Assembly (NCBI GenBank): GCA_041658205.1
Contig: JBBAAO010000001.1
Coordinates: 1,736,001 to 1,800,000, forward strand
Reading direction: 5' to 3'
Origin: Bacteroidota bacterium
GTDB lineage: Bacteria; Bacteroidota; Ignavibacteria; UBA10030; UBA8401
Length of the DNA stretch: 64,000 bases
Of the stretch, positions 25,407-34,036 are shown one piece after another. The notes under the pieces are model-generated. The model was not told the origin of the DNA. It saw nothing but the letters and a program-made list of their open reading frames with translations, and searched no databases. The number at the start of each line of letters is the position of its first letter. Within the stretch, counting starts at the first letter, position 1. The position numbers and the translations under genes are program-made.

Positions 25407-26408
25407 ATGAAAAATCTCCGCTTTCTTGTTCTTTCAACCCTTCCATTCATTCTATCGGCCTGTGTTTCTCTCGGCACGTTCGACGAAATGCAATCACAGC
25501 GCGATGCGTTACAAAGTTCTGTCGATTCGCTCAAGACTGCTACTGCTGCAATGCAAGTACGAATCGATAATCTTACGACAGAAAATTCAACATTGAAGAA
25601 CCAAAATAATGATTACCAAAAGCAGATTGCTGATCTGCAACTTCAAGCAGATACATTAAAAGATCGTATCCGCACTTTTGAGAACGATCTAACCATCTCC
25701 AATCAAAATTACGAACAATCAAAAGCAAAAAACTCTGCCGAAATTAAAAAACTGCTGACGAACCTGGAAGCATTGCAGAAAGATGTCGCTTCGCGTGAAC
25801 AAAAGTTGAAGGGTTATGAAGACGCCCTTGCTGTTCGTGATTCTTCCCTTGCCGCAATTCAACGCGATCTGATCGGACGGGAACAACGGGTCGGCGATTT
25901 GGAAAAACGATTGGCTGCGCGCGATTCAGCATTGAACGCTTTGAAATCAAAATTGAACGATGCCCTTCTCGGATTCACCAACAGTGGGTTATCCATCAAC
26001 ATTGTTAATGGACGTGTCTACGTATCGCTCTCAAACCAGCTGTTGTTCTCCACCGGAAAAACGGATATTGACAAACGCGGAAAAGATGCCCTACTCGGAC
26101 TCGCCCGAGTTCTGAACACTCAAGAGGATTTAACAATTCTTGTTGAAGGACACACAGATAATCAAGCAGTTTCCAACCTTGGCGCTATAAAAGATAATTG
26201 GGACTTGAGCGTAATGCGCGCAACAGAAGTGATCCGATATCTCGCCAACGAAGGGAAAGTCGACCCAAAACGAATAACCGCATCAGGACGTAGTGAGTAC
26301 TATCCCATTGACCCGGCAAATACATCTGAAGCTCGGGCAAAGAATCGTCGCACAGAAATTATTCTGATACCAAAATTGTCGGAATTATTCGAAATTTTGG
26401 AAAAATAA
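25407..26408 (+). CDS. OmpA-family lipoprotein with long coiled coil
   Basis: A 333-aa protein. A signal with lipobox (FILSAC, Cys near 19) is followed by a coiled coil (about 25-180) rich in Ala, Gln, Leu and Lys. The C-terminal OmpA peptidoglycan-binding domain (about 205-320) has LVEGHTDN and the Arg-rich end AKNRRTEI. It should be tethered to the outer membrane and bind the cell wall. The ATG at 25407 follows a good AGAGGTG ribosome site; a GTG at 25401 is in frame but lies within that site. The next gene starts 3 bp after its stop. Confidence 0.9.
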   Translation: MKNLRFLVLSTLPFILSACVSLGTFDEMQSQRDALQSSVDSLKTATAAMQVRIDNLTTENSTLKNQNNDYQKQIADLQLQADTLKDRIRTFENDLTISNQNYEQSKAKNSAEIKKLLTNLEALQKDVASREQKLKGYEDALAVRDSSLAAIQRDLIGREQRVGDLEKRLAARDSALNALKSKLNDALLGFTNSGLSINIVNGRVYVSLSNQLLFSTGKTDIDKRGKDALLGLARVLNTQEDLTILVEGHTDNQAVSNLGAIKDNWDLSVMRATEVIRYLANEGKVDPKRITASGRSEYYPIDPANTSEARAKNRRTEIILIPKLSELFEILEK

Positions 26409-26411
26409 TCA

Positions 26412-27386
26412 ATGGACCAATTTTTCATAAAGAAAAGCGTAACAGTACTCTGTTGCGCTTTTTTATTTTTAATCGGTTCGTGCAGTTCAACGAAAGAGTT
26501 TTCTTCAACGGAAACGAATACGTTTTTTTCGTTTACTCCTGAAACCCGTGTACTGATCAATTCACCAAAAGAGATTGACAAATCTAAATCAACATTACTG
26601 ATCTTGTATGCTCTCCCCAATGGAAATACCATCGAAATGACTGCTGGGAAAAAATTACAGTCGGGAGATGATTGGCATTTTGATATTCAGCATATCGCTG
26701 CTCAAGTTCGTTTTTTACGAAACACTCTGAATGATCGCACCATTCTAATTGCTTATCTTGAAGCAGCTCAAAAGAGCTGGCCCGCATGGAGAAAAAAATA
26801 TGAATATAAAGACAGTGAAGTTGCCAGAATCGTTGATTACATCCGTTTTGAGACGGGAAATCCGGAGTCAGTAATATTATCCGGTCATAGCGGCGGCGGA
26901 AGTTTTATTACAGGATTCATTAATGCATTTGATACCATTCCGGGATATATCTTTCGCATTGCTTATCTTGATGCGAATTATAGTTATGATGATTCTCTGA
27001 ATCATGGAAAAAAATTGTTGCATTGGCTACAATCGGATACCGCTCACAAATTATCCGTGATTGCGTACGACGATCGTGAAATTGTTTTCAATGGGAAAAA
27101 AGTCATTGGCCCAACGGGCGGAACATTTCGCGCCACACAGAGAATGCTCCAGAGATTTACTCAATCCACAGATATTTCCTCCAGAAAAGATTCAACAATA
27201 CAACAATATTCTGCACTAAACAATCGGGCACGATTCACGATTCATACGAATCCTGATACTCTGATCCTTCATACAATTCTTGTCGAAAAAAATGGTCTGA
27301 TACATTCTGTTCTCTTTAATACTACATTTGAAGAGAAGAACTACAAATTTTTTGGCGAAAGAGCTTATAGTAATTCTATAGAATAG
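26412..27386 (+). CDS. Alpha/beta-hydrolase-like lipoprotein
   Basis: A 324-aa protein with a lipobox (LFLIGSC, Cys24). The nucleophile elbow GHSGGGS (about 158-164) follows a beta strand (SVILS). Ahead of it lies LLILYALPNGNT near residue 63, a possible oxyanion-hole strand. This suggests an alpha/beta hydrolase, but a clear catalytic Asp/His pair cannot be assigned: His near the C-terminus (LIHSVLF) is one candidate. It is translationally close to the OmpA lipoprotein. Substrate unknown. Confidence 0.65.
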   Translation: MDQFFIKKSVTVLCCAFLFLIGSCSSTKEFSSTETNTFFSFTPETRVLINSPKEIDKSKSTLLILYALPNGNTIEMTAGKKLQSGDDWHFDIQHIAAQVRFLRNTLNDRTILIAYLEAAQKSWPAWRKKYEYKDSEVARIVDYIRFETGNPESVILSGHSGGGSFITGFINAFDTIPGYIFRIAYLDANYSYDDSLNHGKKLLHWLQSDTAHKLSVIAYDDREIVFNGKKVIGPTGGTFRATQRMLQRFTQSTDISSRKDSTIQQYSALNNRARFTIHTNPDTLILHTILVEKNGLIHSVLFNTTFEEKNYKFFGERAYSNSIE

Positions 27387-27398
27387 AAAATTAATAAT

Positions 27399-27438
27399 CA
27401 TCCTGAGCAACGACGCTGTTTGTCGGAGTCGAAGGATG
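27399..27438. repeat. Short dispersed inverted repeat
   Basis: CATCCT...AGGATG ends enclose a CGACGC/GTCGGAGTCG-like core. It resembles the dispersed elements at 2380 and 6523 and overlaps the in-frame TTG ahead of the APC permease, which argues against that upstream start. Confidence 0.5.
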
Positions 27439-27452
27439 GCCTAAAATATTGC

Positions 27453-28778
27453 ATGGAAAAAGATTCTACATCATTAAAACGCGATCTCTCCTTCACTCAA
27501 GCCGTCGCGCTAAATATGATCGATATGGTCGGTATCGGACCATTTGTTGTCCTTCCTCTTGTTATTGGCATCATGGGAGGACCGCATCACATTGCTGCAT
27601 GGATTGCAGGTGCGATTCTTTCGTTGATCGATGGATTCATCTGGGCTGAGTTTGGCGCTGCCATGCCAAAAGCGGGAGGTAGCTATGTCTTCCTTCGTGA
27701 ATCATTCGGCAAGCGTTGGGGGAAATTAATGTCTTTCCTCTTTATCTGGCAGACAATGATTCAGGCTCCCCTTGTCATCGCTTCCGGCTCGATCGGTTTC
27801 GCACAATATCTCTCCTACCTGCTGCCGCTTGATGATGTAACAAGAAGAGTAGCATCCGGAACACTCGTTATTACATTAACATTTATTTTGTACCGTAAAA
27901 TTTCTACTGTTGGAAAAATTTCTGTAGCACTTTGGATTGGTGTTATGGGAACAATGGCATGGTTCATCATCGGCGGTCTTTCGCATTTCAATGCCGATCT
28001 TGCGTTCAGTTATCCGGAAGGTGCGTGGGATTTTACTTGGGCATTTTGGGTTGCACTCGGACAAGCAACTGTTAAAACAATGTATTCCTACCTTGGTTAT
28101 TACAATGTCAATCACCTCGGCGGCGAAATAAAAAACCCTGAAAAGAATATTCCCCGAGCAATTTTCATCTCTATTATTGGCATCGCTATTCTTTATATGG
28201 CAATGCAATTTGCTGTCATCGGTGTTATCCCTTGGCAGGAAGCAAAGGATTCCCAATTCATCGTCAGTACATTGATCGAACGGCTTTATGGCACAGCCGC
28301 AGCATCTTTTGCAACGGTACTTGTGCTTTGGATCGCATTCTCATCATTATTTGCAGTTATGCTGGGCTATTCCAGAATTCCTTATGCAGCTGCTTTGGAC
28401 GGAAATTTCTTTTCGATCATGGGAAAATTACATCCGACAAAAAATTTTCCGCATATCTCTTTATTGTGGCTTGGCGGGGCGGCATTCATCTTCAGTTTAT
28501 TGTTCCGGCTAGCCGATGTGATTAGCGCAATTCTTGCAATGCGTATTTTGGTTCAATTTATCGGCGGTGCTGTCGGTGTGATGATTCTGCGAAAAAGAAT
28601 CGGTGAAGCAAATCTGCCGTTCAAGATGTGGCTCTATCCGCTCCCTGCTTTAATTGCAATTGTTCTTTGGTTTTCAATTATGCTGTCGACCGGCTGGAAA
28701 TTTGCATTGTCTGGACTGGGAATGACACTCTTAGGAATAGTGGTATATTTCATCAGAGAGAAAATTCAAAAAAAATAA
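27453..28778 (+). CDS. APC-family amino acid permease
   Basis: A 441-aa integral membrane protein with about 12 helices. The N-terminal signature of the APC superfamily is clear (MIDMVGIGPFVVLPLV; IDGFIWAEFGAAMPKAGGSY, helix 1 unwound segment and helix 2). YLGYYNVNHLGGEIKNP is the conserved loop after helix 6. It probably imports an amino acid or related solute with a proton or sodium ion. The ATG at 27453 is chosen because upstream in-frame codons lie within a dispersed repeat. Neighbours give no hint of the substrate. Confidence 0.9.
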   Translation: MEKDSTSLKRDLSFTQAVALNMIDMVGIGPFVVLPLVIGIMGGPHHIAAWIAGAILSLIDGFIWAEFGAAMPKAGGSYVFLRESFGKRWGKLMSFLFIWQTMIQAPLVIASGSIGFAQYLSYLLPLDDVTRRVASGTLVITLTFILYRKISTVGKISVALWIGVMGTMAWFIIGGLSHFNADLAFSYPEGAWDFTWAFWVALGQATVKTMYSYLGYYNVNHLGGEIKNPEKNIPRAIFISIIGIAILYMAMQFAVIGVIPWQEAKDSQFIVSTLIERLYGTAAASFATVLVLWIAFSSLFAVMLGYSRIPYAAALDGNFFSIMGKLHPTKNFPHISLLWLGGAAFIFSLLFRLADVISAILAMRILVQFIGGAVGVMILRKRIGEANLPFKMWLYPLPALIAIVLWFSIMLSTGWKFALSGLGMTLLGIVVYFIREKIQKK

Positions 28779-28831
28779 TTCTGATGTACCGTTATACAAG
28801 CAGTGGAACAGAAGTCCTGCCGTATATGTAT

Positions 28832-28851
28832 CGCCGACTTCCCGGCCGGCG
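28832..28851. repeat. REP-like hairpin, distant copy
   Basis: CGCCG...CGGCG stem, preceded by GTAT. It resembles GTACCGCCGAG...CTCGGCG at 17182 beside the RAYT gene, with matching changes on both arms. Confidence 0.45.
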
Positions 28852-28861
28852 TTGGGGTAAT

Positions 28862-30418
28862 TTATTCTTCAGAAATTTGAAACTCCTTCTCTTTCGGTCT
28901 CCGCTCATCATACATTCTAGTCAAGGCCGTCATCGCTGCCTGGTTTCCCCGCTGAGCAGCTTTGCGATAGAACAATACCGCGTGCGCATAATTAATGGGG
29001 ACAAGAATTCCTTTTTCATAACAATATCCTAACGCAGTTTGCGCAAGAACCGAACCTTGGTCAGAATATTTTATCAACTCATCAAATGATCGTCTTGCAT
29101 CCGTGAGTGTTCCATCAAAGAGATCCGCAACGGCAACCCTGATTTTTCCTTCCGTGTTTCCAAGATCAGAAGCATATTTCCAAAAATCTTTGGCCTTCTT
29201 TTTATCCCCTTTCACCCATTGGCCAAGTGAATAACAATTTCCAAGATCGAGCACAGCGGGAGTGAACGATTTGCCAACTGCTATTTGGAGAAATTGAAGT
29301 GCTTGTTCGTCTGTCAGCGAATTGTTTAATCCTAGAGCATTCAATGACGAAACAACATACAGAGCTTCGGGAATGTTTTTTGATGCTTGCTGATGAAACG
29401 TTGTCAGCATATTCTTTTCGTTGATCAACCGCCATAATAATGACGGAGCCCGGCGCGAATCTAACCGAATTGCACGGATGTAATGTACTGCCGCTTGCAG
29501 TTTATCTTTTCTAACACCGATCCCGCGTTCATAACAGCGAGCAACAATTGTCATCGCCTCCGGATTCCCGATTTCTGCAGCTCGGGCAATCATTGAGAAT
29601 CCCGTAGAATCCGTTTGAACACTGTCGCTGAGAATCTTCGAACCGCCGAGAACATTCCGTAGCTCTTCGTTCCCTTCATTAAATAATTCCTTTAAAAGGG
29701 TCAAATCATCAACCTGCACTGTTTTGTCATCATCAAACTCCAGCATCACCGGTTCGATGTTTTGTGTTAATGATTGTTGCGCGGATGCAATTCTGGCAGC
29801 ATTTCTTTTTATTGAAGAAGAATCCTTCTGCAATGCTTCATTACCATTGAGACCCCTCTTCTCAAATTCCTTCAGAACATCTTTCGCTGGTTCATAATTT
29901 TGATCGGCCGATTTTTTTAACCATTCATAAGCCGTACTATAATTCCGTTGGACAACCAGGTTGTCGGTAAAGAAAAGTCCATAGACATACTCTCCTTCCC
30001 GCATATCTTTTTTTGCGGTATACTGAAAATAACGGTACGCCTCGATTGGATTCCATTCTACTCCCCATCCATTATTGAGGAATATTCCGTAATTGAACTT
30101 TGCTAATAGATAATTCTGGTCTGCAGCTTTTTTCATCCATAGTGCTGCTTTTATTGTATCATAGGAAAAACCTTTTCCAGTAAGATACCGCAAACTCAGT
30201 TCGTGTTGGGATGGAGCATCTCCTGCGTTCGCACTTCGCATTAATTGGAATCCCTCCCACAATTGATAGGTAACGTCTGATTGTCGTATCTCCAAGATTC
30301 GAAATGGCGAAGTTTTTACCTTAAACGCTTTGCTTCTCTTCTCCTGTTGTGAAAAAAGCGGTATACTCACACAATAAATCAGAATAAGAATCGTTTTATA
30401 GACAGCGAGTTTTCTCAT
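28862..30418 (-). CDS. Exported Sel1-repeat (TPR-like) protein
   Basis: A 518-aa protein with a signal peptide (about 1-24, ending PLFSQ). Sel1-like repeats occur in two blocks (about 65-190 and 280-510), with the typical A...LG..Y..G..V..D...A..W...A pattern (for example KAALWMKKAADQNYLLAKFNYG, read here in shorter segments: YFQYTAKKDMREGEYVYG, LGNCYSLGQWVKG). Between the blocks lies a charged segment. Such proteins act as scaffolds, often in envelope processes. A clear partner is not visible. Confidence 0.88.
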   Translation of the reverse strand: MRKLAVYKTILILIYCVSIPLFSQQEKRSKAFKVKTSPFRILEIRQSDVTYQLWEGFQLMRSANAGDAPSQHELSLRYLTGKGFSYDTIKAALWMKKAADQNYLLAKFNYGIFLNNGWGVEWNPIEAYRYFQYTAKKDMREGEYVYGLFFTDNLVVQRNYSTAYEWLKKSADQNYEPAKDVLKEFEKRGLNGNEALQKDSSSIKRNAARIASAQQSLTQNIEPVMLEFDDDKTVQVDDLTLLKELFNEGNEELRNVLGGSKILSDSVQTDSTGFSMIARAAEIGNPEAMTIVARCYERGIGVRKDKLQAAVHYIRAIRLDSRRAPSLLWRLINEKNMLTTFHQQASKNIPEALYVVSSLNALGLNNSLTDEQALQFLQIAVGKSFTPAVLDLGNCYSLGQWVKGDKKKAKDFWKYASDLGNTEGKIRVAVADLFDGTLTDARRSFDELIKYSDQGSVLAQTALGYCYEKGILVPINYAHAVLFYRKAAQRGNQAAMTALTRMYDERRPKEKEFQISEE

Positions 30419-30511
30419 GACTTAATTGTAAATGAATCTTTCCTCAATTACAACGTTCTTTCGCATTTTACTTATAGTTTTCTTATTTTCTTCGACACAA
30501 AAGGATATCTT

Positions 30512-32305
30512 ATGAAACTGTTGTACTCTTATCTCAAGAATTATTGGACGTTGGTCATGTTGGCATTGTTCCTTGCAACAATTAATCAAACATTTTCACT
30601 GCTCGATCCATTGGTTTTTCGATATGTCATCGATAATTATGCGATGAAATTCAGTCAATACACTACCGAACAATTTCTGCAAGGTGTAGTGAGTCTGCTG
30701 TTGTTAGCAATGGGTGCTGCTTTTGTATCACGTGTGGCAAAAAATTTTCAGGACTACTATATCAATGTTATTGTTCAGCGTCTTGGAGCACAAATCTACG
30801 CTGACGGTTTGAAACACTCTCTTGAATTACCCTATTCCGTTTTTGAGGACCAACGAAGCGGCGAAACGCTCGGCAAATTGCAAAAGGTCCGTACCGACGT
30901 TGAACGCCTTATCTCCGCCTCCATTAATGTTCTCTTCACAACGCTTGTGGGTATTACATTTGTGATGATCTACTCGTTATCCGTTCATTGGGTGATTGCT
31001 CCATTGTATTTTTCAACCGTCCCTATTCTTGGTTTTCTAAGTTCCACGTTGAGCAAAAAGATTAAGACGATCCAAAAGACAATTGTCGGTGAAACGACTG
31101 CGCTGGCAGGATCAACCACGGAATCATTACGGAATATTGAACTCGTAAAAAGCTTAGGACTGGCAAACCAGGAAATAGATCGGCTGAATAGCACAACGCA
31201 AAAGATCTTGAGTCTGGAACTAAAGAAAGTGAAATACATCCGTGGATTGAGTTTCATTCAAGGCACATCCGTCAATTTTCTTCGTACCGCAATACTATTC
31301 TCGATGTTGTATTTAATATTTACGCAACAAATATCTGTCGGGCAATTCTTCTCACTGTGGATATACTCATTTTTCATTTTTGGTCCACTACAGCAGTTAG
31401 GAGACATTATTAATATTTATCGTGAAGCTGAAGTTTCACTCAATAATTTTGAAGCCATACTTAATACTCCGAAAGAACCAAAACCGGTTTCTCCCGTAAA
31501 AGTAACAAATGTTCAAACTCTTGCGTTCAATAAAGTGACATTTCAACATCAATCATCAAACAAATCCGCCTTAAACGAAATTTCATTTAAAACGAAGCTC
31601 GGGGAAACAATTGCTTTCGTCGGTCCATCCGGTGCTGGTAAAACAACACTTGTAAAGTTACTCGTAGGTTTGTACCGCCCCCAATCTGGCAATATTCTTT
31701 ACGACGGAAAAAACTTTGATGAAATAGATTTCGATGCACTGCGAGAACGGATCGGTTTTGTCACTCAGGATACGCAACTATTCTCAGGGACAATTCGTGA
31801 AAATCTCCTGTTTGTAAATCCAAAAGCGACGGATGCCGATTGTCTCGATGTACTGAACAAAGCAGCATGTCAATCTCTTCTCTCTCGAGCGGATAAGGGA
31901 CTGGATTCAATAATAGGCGAAGGGGGTGTAAAAGTGTCCGGTGGAGAAAAACAGCGCCTTTCGATTGCACGGGCATTATTGCGTAATCCCCAGCTGCTTG
32001 TTTTTGATGAAGCAACTTCATCTCTGGATTCATTGACGGAAGAAGAAATCAGCGAAACGATTCGAAATATTTCCAATCAAAAAGATATGATAACGATTTT
32101 GATAGCTCACCGACTTTCTACAGTGATGCATTCCGATACAATCTATGTTCTGGAAAAAGGAAAAATTGTCGAATCCGGGTCGCACACAAAACTCGTCAAA
32201 GCAAAAGGATTATATTACGCAATGTGGCGGCAACAGGTTGGCGAACAAACAAATGGAGTAATGAAAACAGCAGTGAAGGCACGCAAACTTATTTCTAAAA
32301 ATTAA
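30512..32305 (+). CDS. ABC exporter, fused permease and ATPase (MsbA/MdlB-like)
   Basis: A 597-aa half-transporter. Six transmembrane helices (about 1-310) precede an ATPase domain with Walker A GPSGAGKTT (about 371-379), signature VSGGEKQR (about 475), Walker B LLVFDEATSSLD (about 495) and the His switch in LIAHRLST. It should work as a homodimer or heterodimer exporting lipids or drugs. The start has an AAAGGATATC ribosome site. The endonuclease III gene follows 10 bp after it, probably cotranscribed. A substrate cannot be assigned. Confidence 0.92.
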   Translation: MKLLYSYLKNYWTLVMLALFLATINQTFSLLDPLVFRYVIDNYAMKFSQYTTEQFLQGVVSLLLLAMGAAFVSRVAKNFQDYYINVIVQRLGAQIYADGLKHSLELPYSVFEDQRSGETLGKLQKVRTDVERLISASINVLFTTLVGITFVMIYSLSVHWVIAPLYFSTVPILGFLSSTLSKKIKTIQKTIVGETTALAGSTTESLRNIELVKSLGLANQEIDRLNSTTQKILSLELKKVKYIRGLSFIQGTSVNFLRTAILFSMLYLIFTQQISVGQFFSLWIYSFFIFGPLQQLGDIINIYREAEVSLNNFEAILNTPKEPKPVSPVKVTNVQTLAFNKVTFQHQSSNKSALNEISFKTKLGETIAFVGPSGAGKTTLVKLLVGLYRPQSGNILYDGKNFDEIDFDALRERIGFVTQDTQLFSGTIRENLLFVNPKATDADCLDVLNKAACQSLLSRADKGLDSIIGEGGVKVSGGEKQRLSIARALLRNPQLLVFDEATSSLDSLTEEEISETIRNISNQKDMITILIAHRLSTVMHSDTIYVLEKGKIVESGSHTKLVKAKGLYYAMWRQQVGEQTNGVMKTAVKARKLISKN

Positions 32306-32315
32306 GAGAGATACT

Positions 32316-32993
32316 ATGGCAAAGAAAAAATCTCCAAACACCAAAGATCTGTCTGACAAATCGGACAATATTAATTGGAATAAAGAGCTAACACCTCTCT
32401 TCAAAAAATATCAGGGACGTAAACATCCCCTGGAATACAAAAATTTGTACCAATTGCTTGTAATGGTGGTTCTTTCGGCGCGGGATTCAGACAGGAATAT
32501 CAATTCCCTTGCACCCGCTCTTTTCAAAAAGTTTCCTTCCATGAAGTACCTTGCTAAGACAACACCGGAAGATCTTTATCCTTTCATTAGCAAGGTTTCA
32601 AACTTCGGCAATAAATCACAGTGGATCACAAAAACTGCCAAAGAAATTAAAGACGATAAGAATATTCCGTTAACGCAGGAAGGTTTGACCCAATATTCTG
32701 GCATTGGAAGAAAATCGGCAAATGTTATTATGAGCCAAATGGACGCCCCGGCTGAAGGGGTGATTGTTGATCTTCATACATTGCGTGTTGCTCCCCGCCT
32801 TGGAATTGCACAAGGAACAAATCCTGAGAAAATTGAAAAACAGTTGATGGAGAAAATACCGCAAAAGAAGTGGCATATTCTCGGTATGTCTCTTACATAT
32901 CTTGGACGGGAAACGTGCAGACCAACGAACCCAAAATGCCACGAATGTGTAGTGAATTCTGTCTGTGCTTTTTATAAAGAGCAGAAACCGTAA
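32316..32993 (+). CDS. nth: Endonuclease III-like DNA glycosylase
   Basis: A 225-aa base-excision-repair enzyme. The helix-hairpin-helix with the catalytic Lys is in YSGIGRKSANVIM (about 127-139) and the catalytic Asp is in VIVDLHTLRV (about 150). A C-terminal [4Fe-4S] cluster has C-x6-C-x2-C-x5-C spacing (from about residue 201). VDLH instead of the usual VDTH is a minor change. It removes oxidised pyrimidines and nicks at abasic sites. It follows the ABC exporter closely. Confidence 0.92.
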   Translation: MAKKKSPNTKDLSDKSDNINWNKELTPLFKKYQGRKHPLEYKNLYQLLVMVVLSARDSDRNINSLAPALFKKFPSMKYLAKTTPEDLYPFISKVSNFGNKSQWITKTAKEIKDDKNIPLTQEGLTQYSGIGRKSANVIMSQMDAPAEGVIVDLHTLRVAPRLGIAQGTNPEKIEKQLMEKIPQKKWHILGMSLTYLGRETCRPTNPKCHECVVNSVCAFYKEQKP

Positions 32994-33023
32994 CAGTGGT
33001 CTCAAACTTCTGTTACAATCAAA

Positions 33024-33884
33024 CTATTTCCTTTGCGTTAACACAACCCCTACAATTGTAATCGTACCTCCTACGAGGAAAGCTATAGTAACAGGTTGAT
33101 TCAAAATTAATACTGCTAATAATGTTGTCAGTATCGGCTGGGCGTTTGCAAAGACCGCCACTTTTGTCGTATCCATTCTTGCAAGAGTGTAAAACCAGAG
33201 AATATATGACACAACTGAGGTTCCTAAACTGAGATAAAGAATGCCCCACCAATTTCCTATGGTAATCGTAGGAACGTCCGTTGACGCAAAGTAAACAATC
33301 CCAATCGGCAAGAACATTATTGCCCCACCAATCATGGAAAGAGCTGTGATGTGAAATGCGCCATACTTTTTCACCAATTGTTTGCCGTTGATTGCAAACA
33401 TTGCCCACGAAATCACCGCAAAAAAGATCATCACATTGCCATAAAAATAATCTGAAGAAAAATCGATCCCCTTCTCAAACATAACAATTGAAATCCCAGC
33501 AAACGCAACTATTACACCGAGAATTTTTTTTTGCGTTAACCGTTCTTGAAGAACAAAATAAGATAAGATCAGTACCAGTGCTGGGGTTGTTGCGTATAAC
33601 AATGCTCCGTTAGAGGCAAGAGTGAATTTAATCCCATAGAGATATAGGAATTGATTCATCGGTACAGCAAGAAAAGAGAGCCAGAGTAGATGTCTTATAT
33701 CCTTCTTCTCTACCTTTATTCGTTTTTCTCTTGCCAAAAACATCACTAGCATTGCAAATAATGAGATGACGTTCCGTAAAAAGGTTAGAACGACGGGATG
33801 CACTTCCTGTGTGACAGTTTTTGCAATAAGGTGTGTTCCTGCTGCTAGAAGCTGTTGGAACAAGATGATAATGTATATATTCAT
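33024..33884 (-). CDS. EamA/DMT-family transporter
   Basis: A 286-aa membrane protein with ten predicted helices arranged as two EamA repeats (about 5-135 and 150-280). Typical features are LRNVISLFAMLVMF in helix 2 and the repeated P.....L..G..L.E.......G..I...G end of each half (VLQERLTQKKILGVIVAFAG; NQPVTIAFLVGGTITIVG). It probably exports amino acids or other metabolites. It is convergent with nth and divergent from polA. Confidence 0.9.
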   Translation of the reverse strand: MNIYIIILFQQLLAAGTHLIAKTVTQEVHPVVLTFLRNVISLFAMLVMFLAREKRIKVEKKDIRHLLWLSFLAVPMNQFLYLYGIKFTLASNGALLYATTPALVLILSYFVLQERLTQKKILGVIVAFAGISIVMFEKGIDFSSDYFYGNVMIFFAVISWAMFAINGKQLVKKYGAFHITALSMIGGAIMFLPIGIVYFASTDVPTITIGNWWGILYLSLGTSVVSYILWFYTLARMDTTKVAVFANAQPILTTLLAVLILNQPVTIAFLVGGTITIVGVVLTQRK

Positions 33885-34036
33885 ACGGATGTTGCGACTA
33901 CATTAAGGTTTACATTATCCAACACTGTTGATCTCCCGATAAGAATTGACCGTTTCAAATGAAATTTTTTCGTTCGATAACTTTTGGTATATTCTTTCAG
34001 ACAAATTTTAACAATATACTTTAACTTTACGACACT

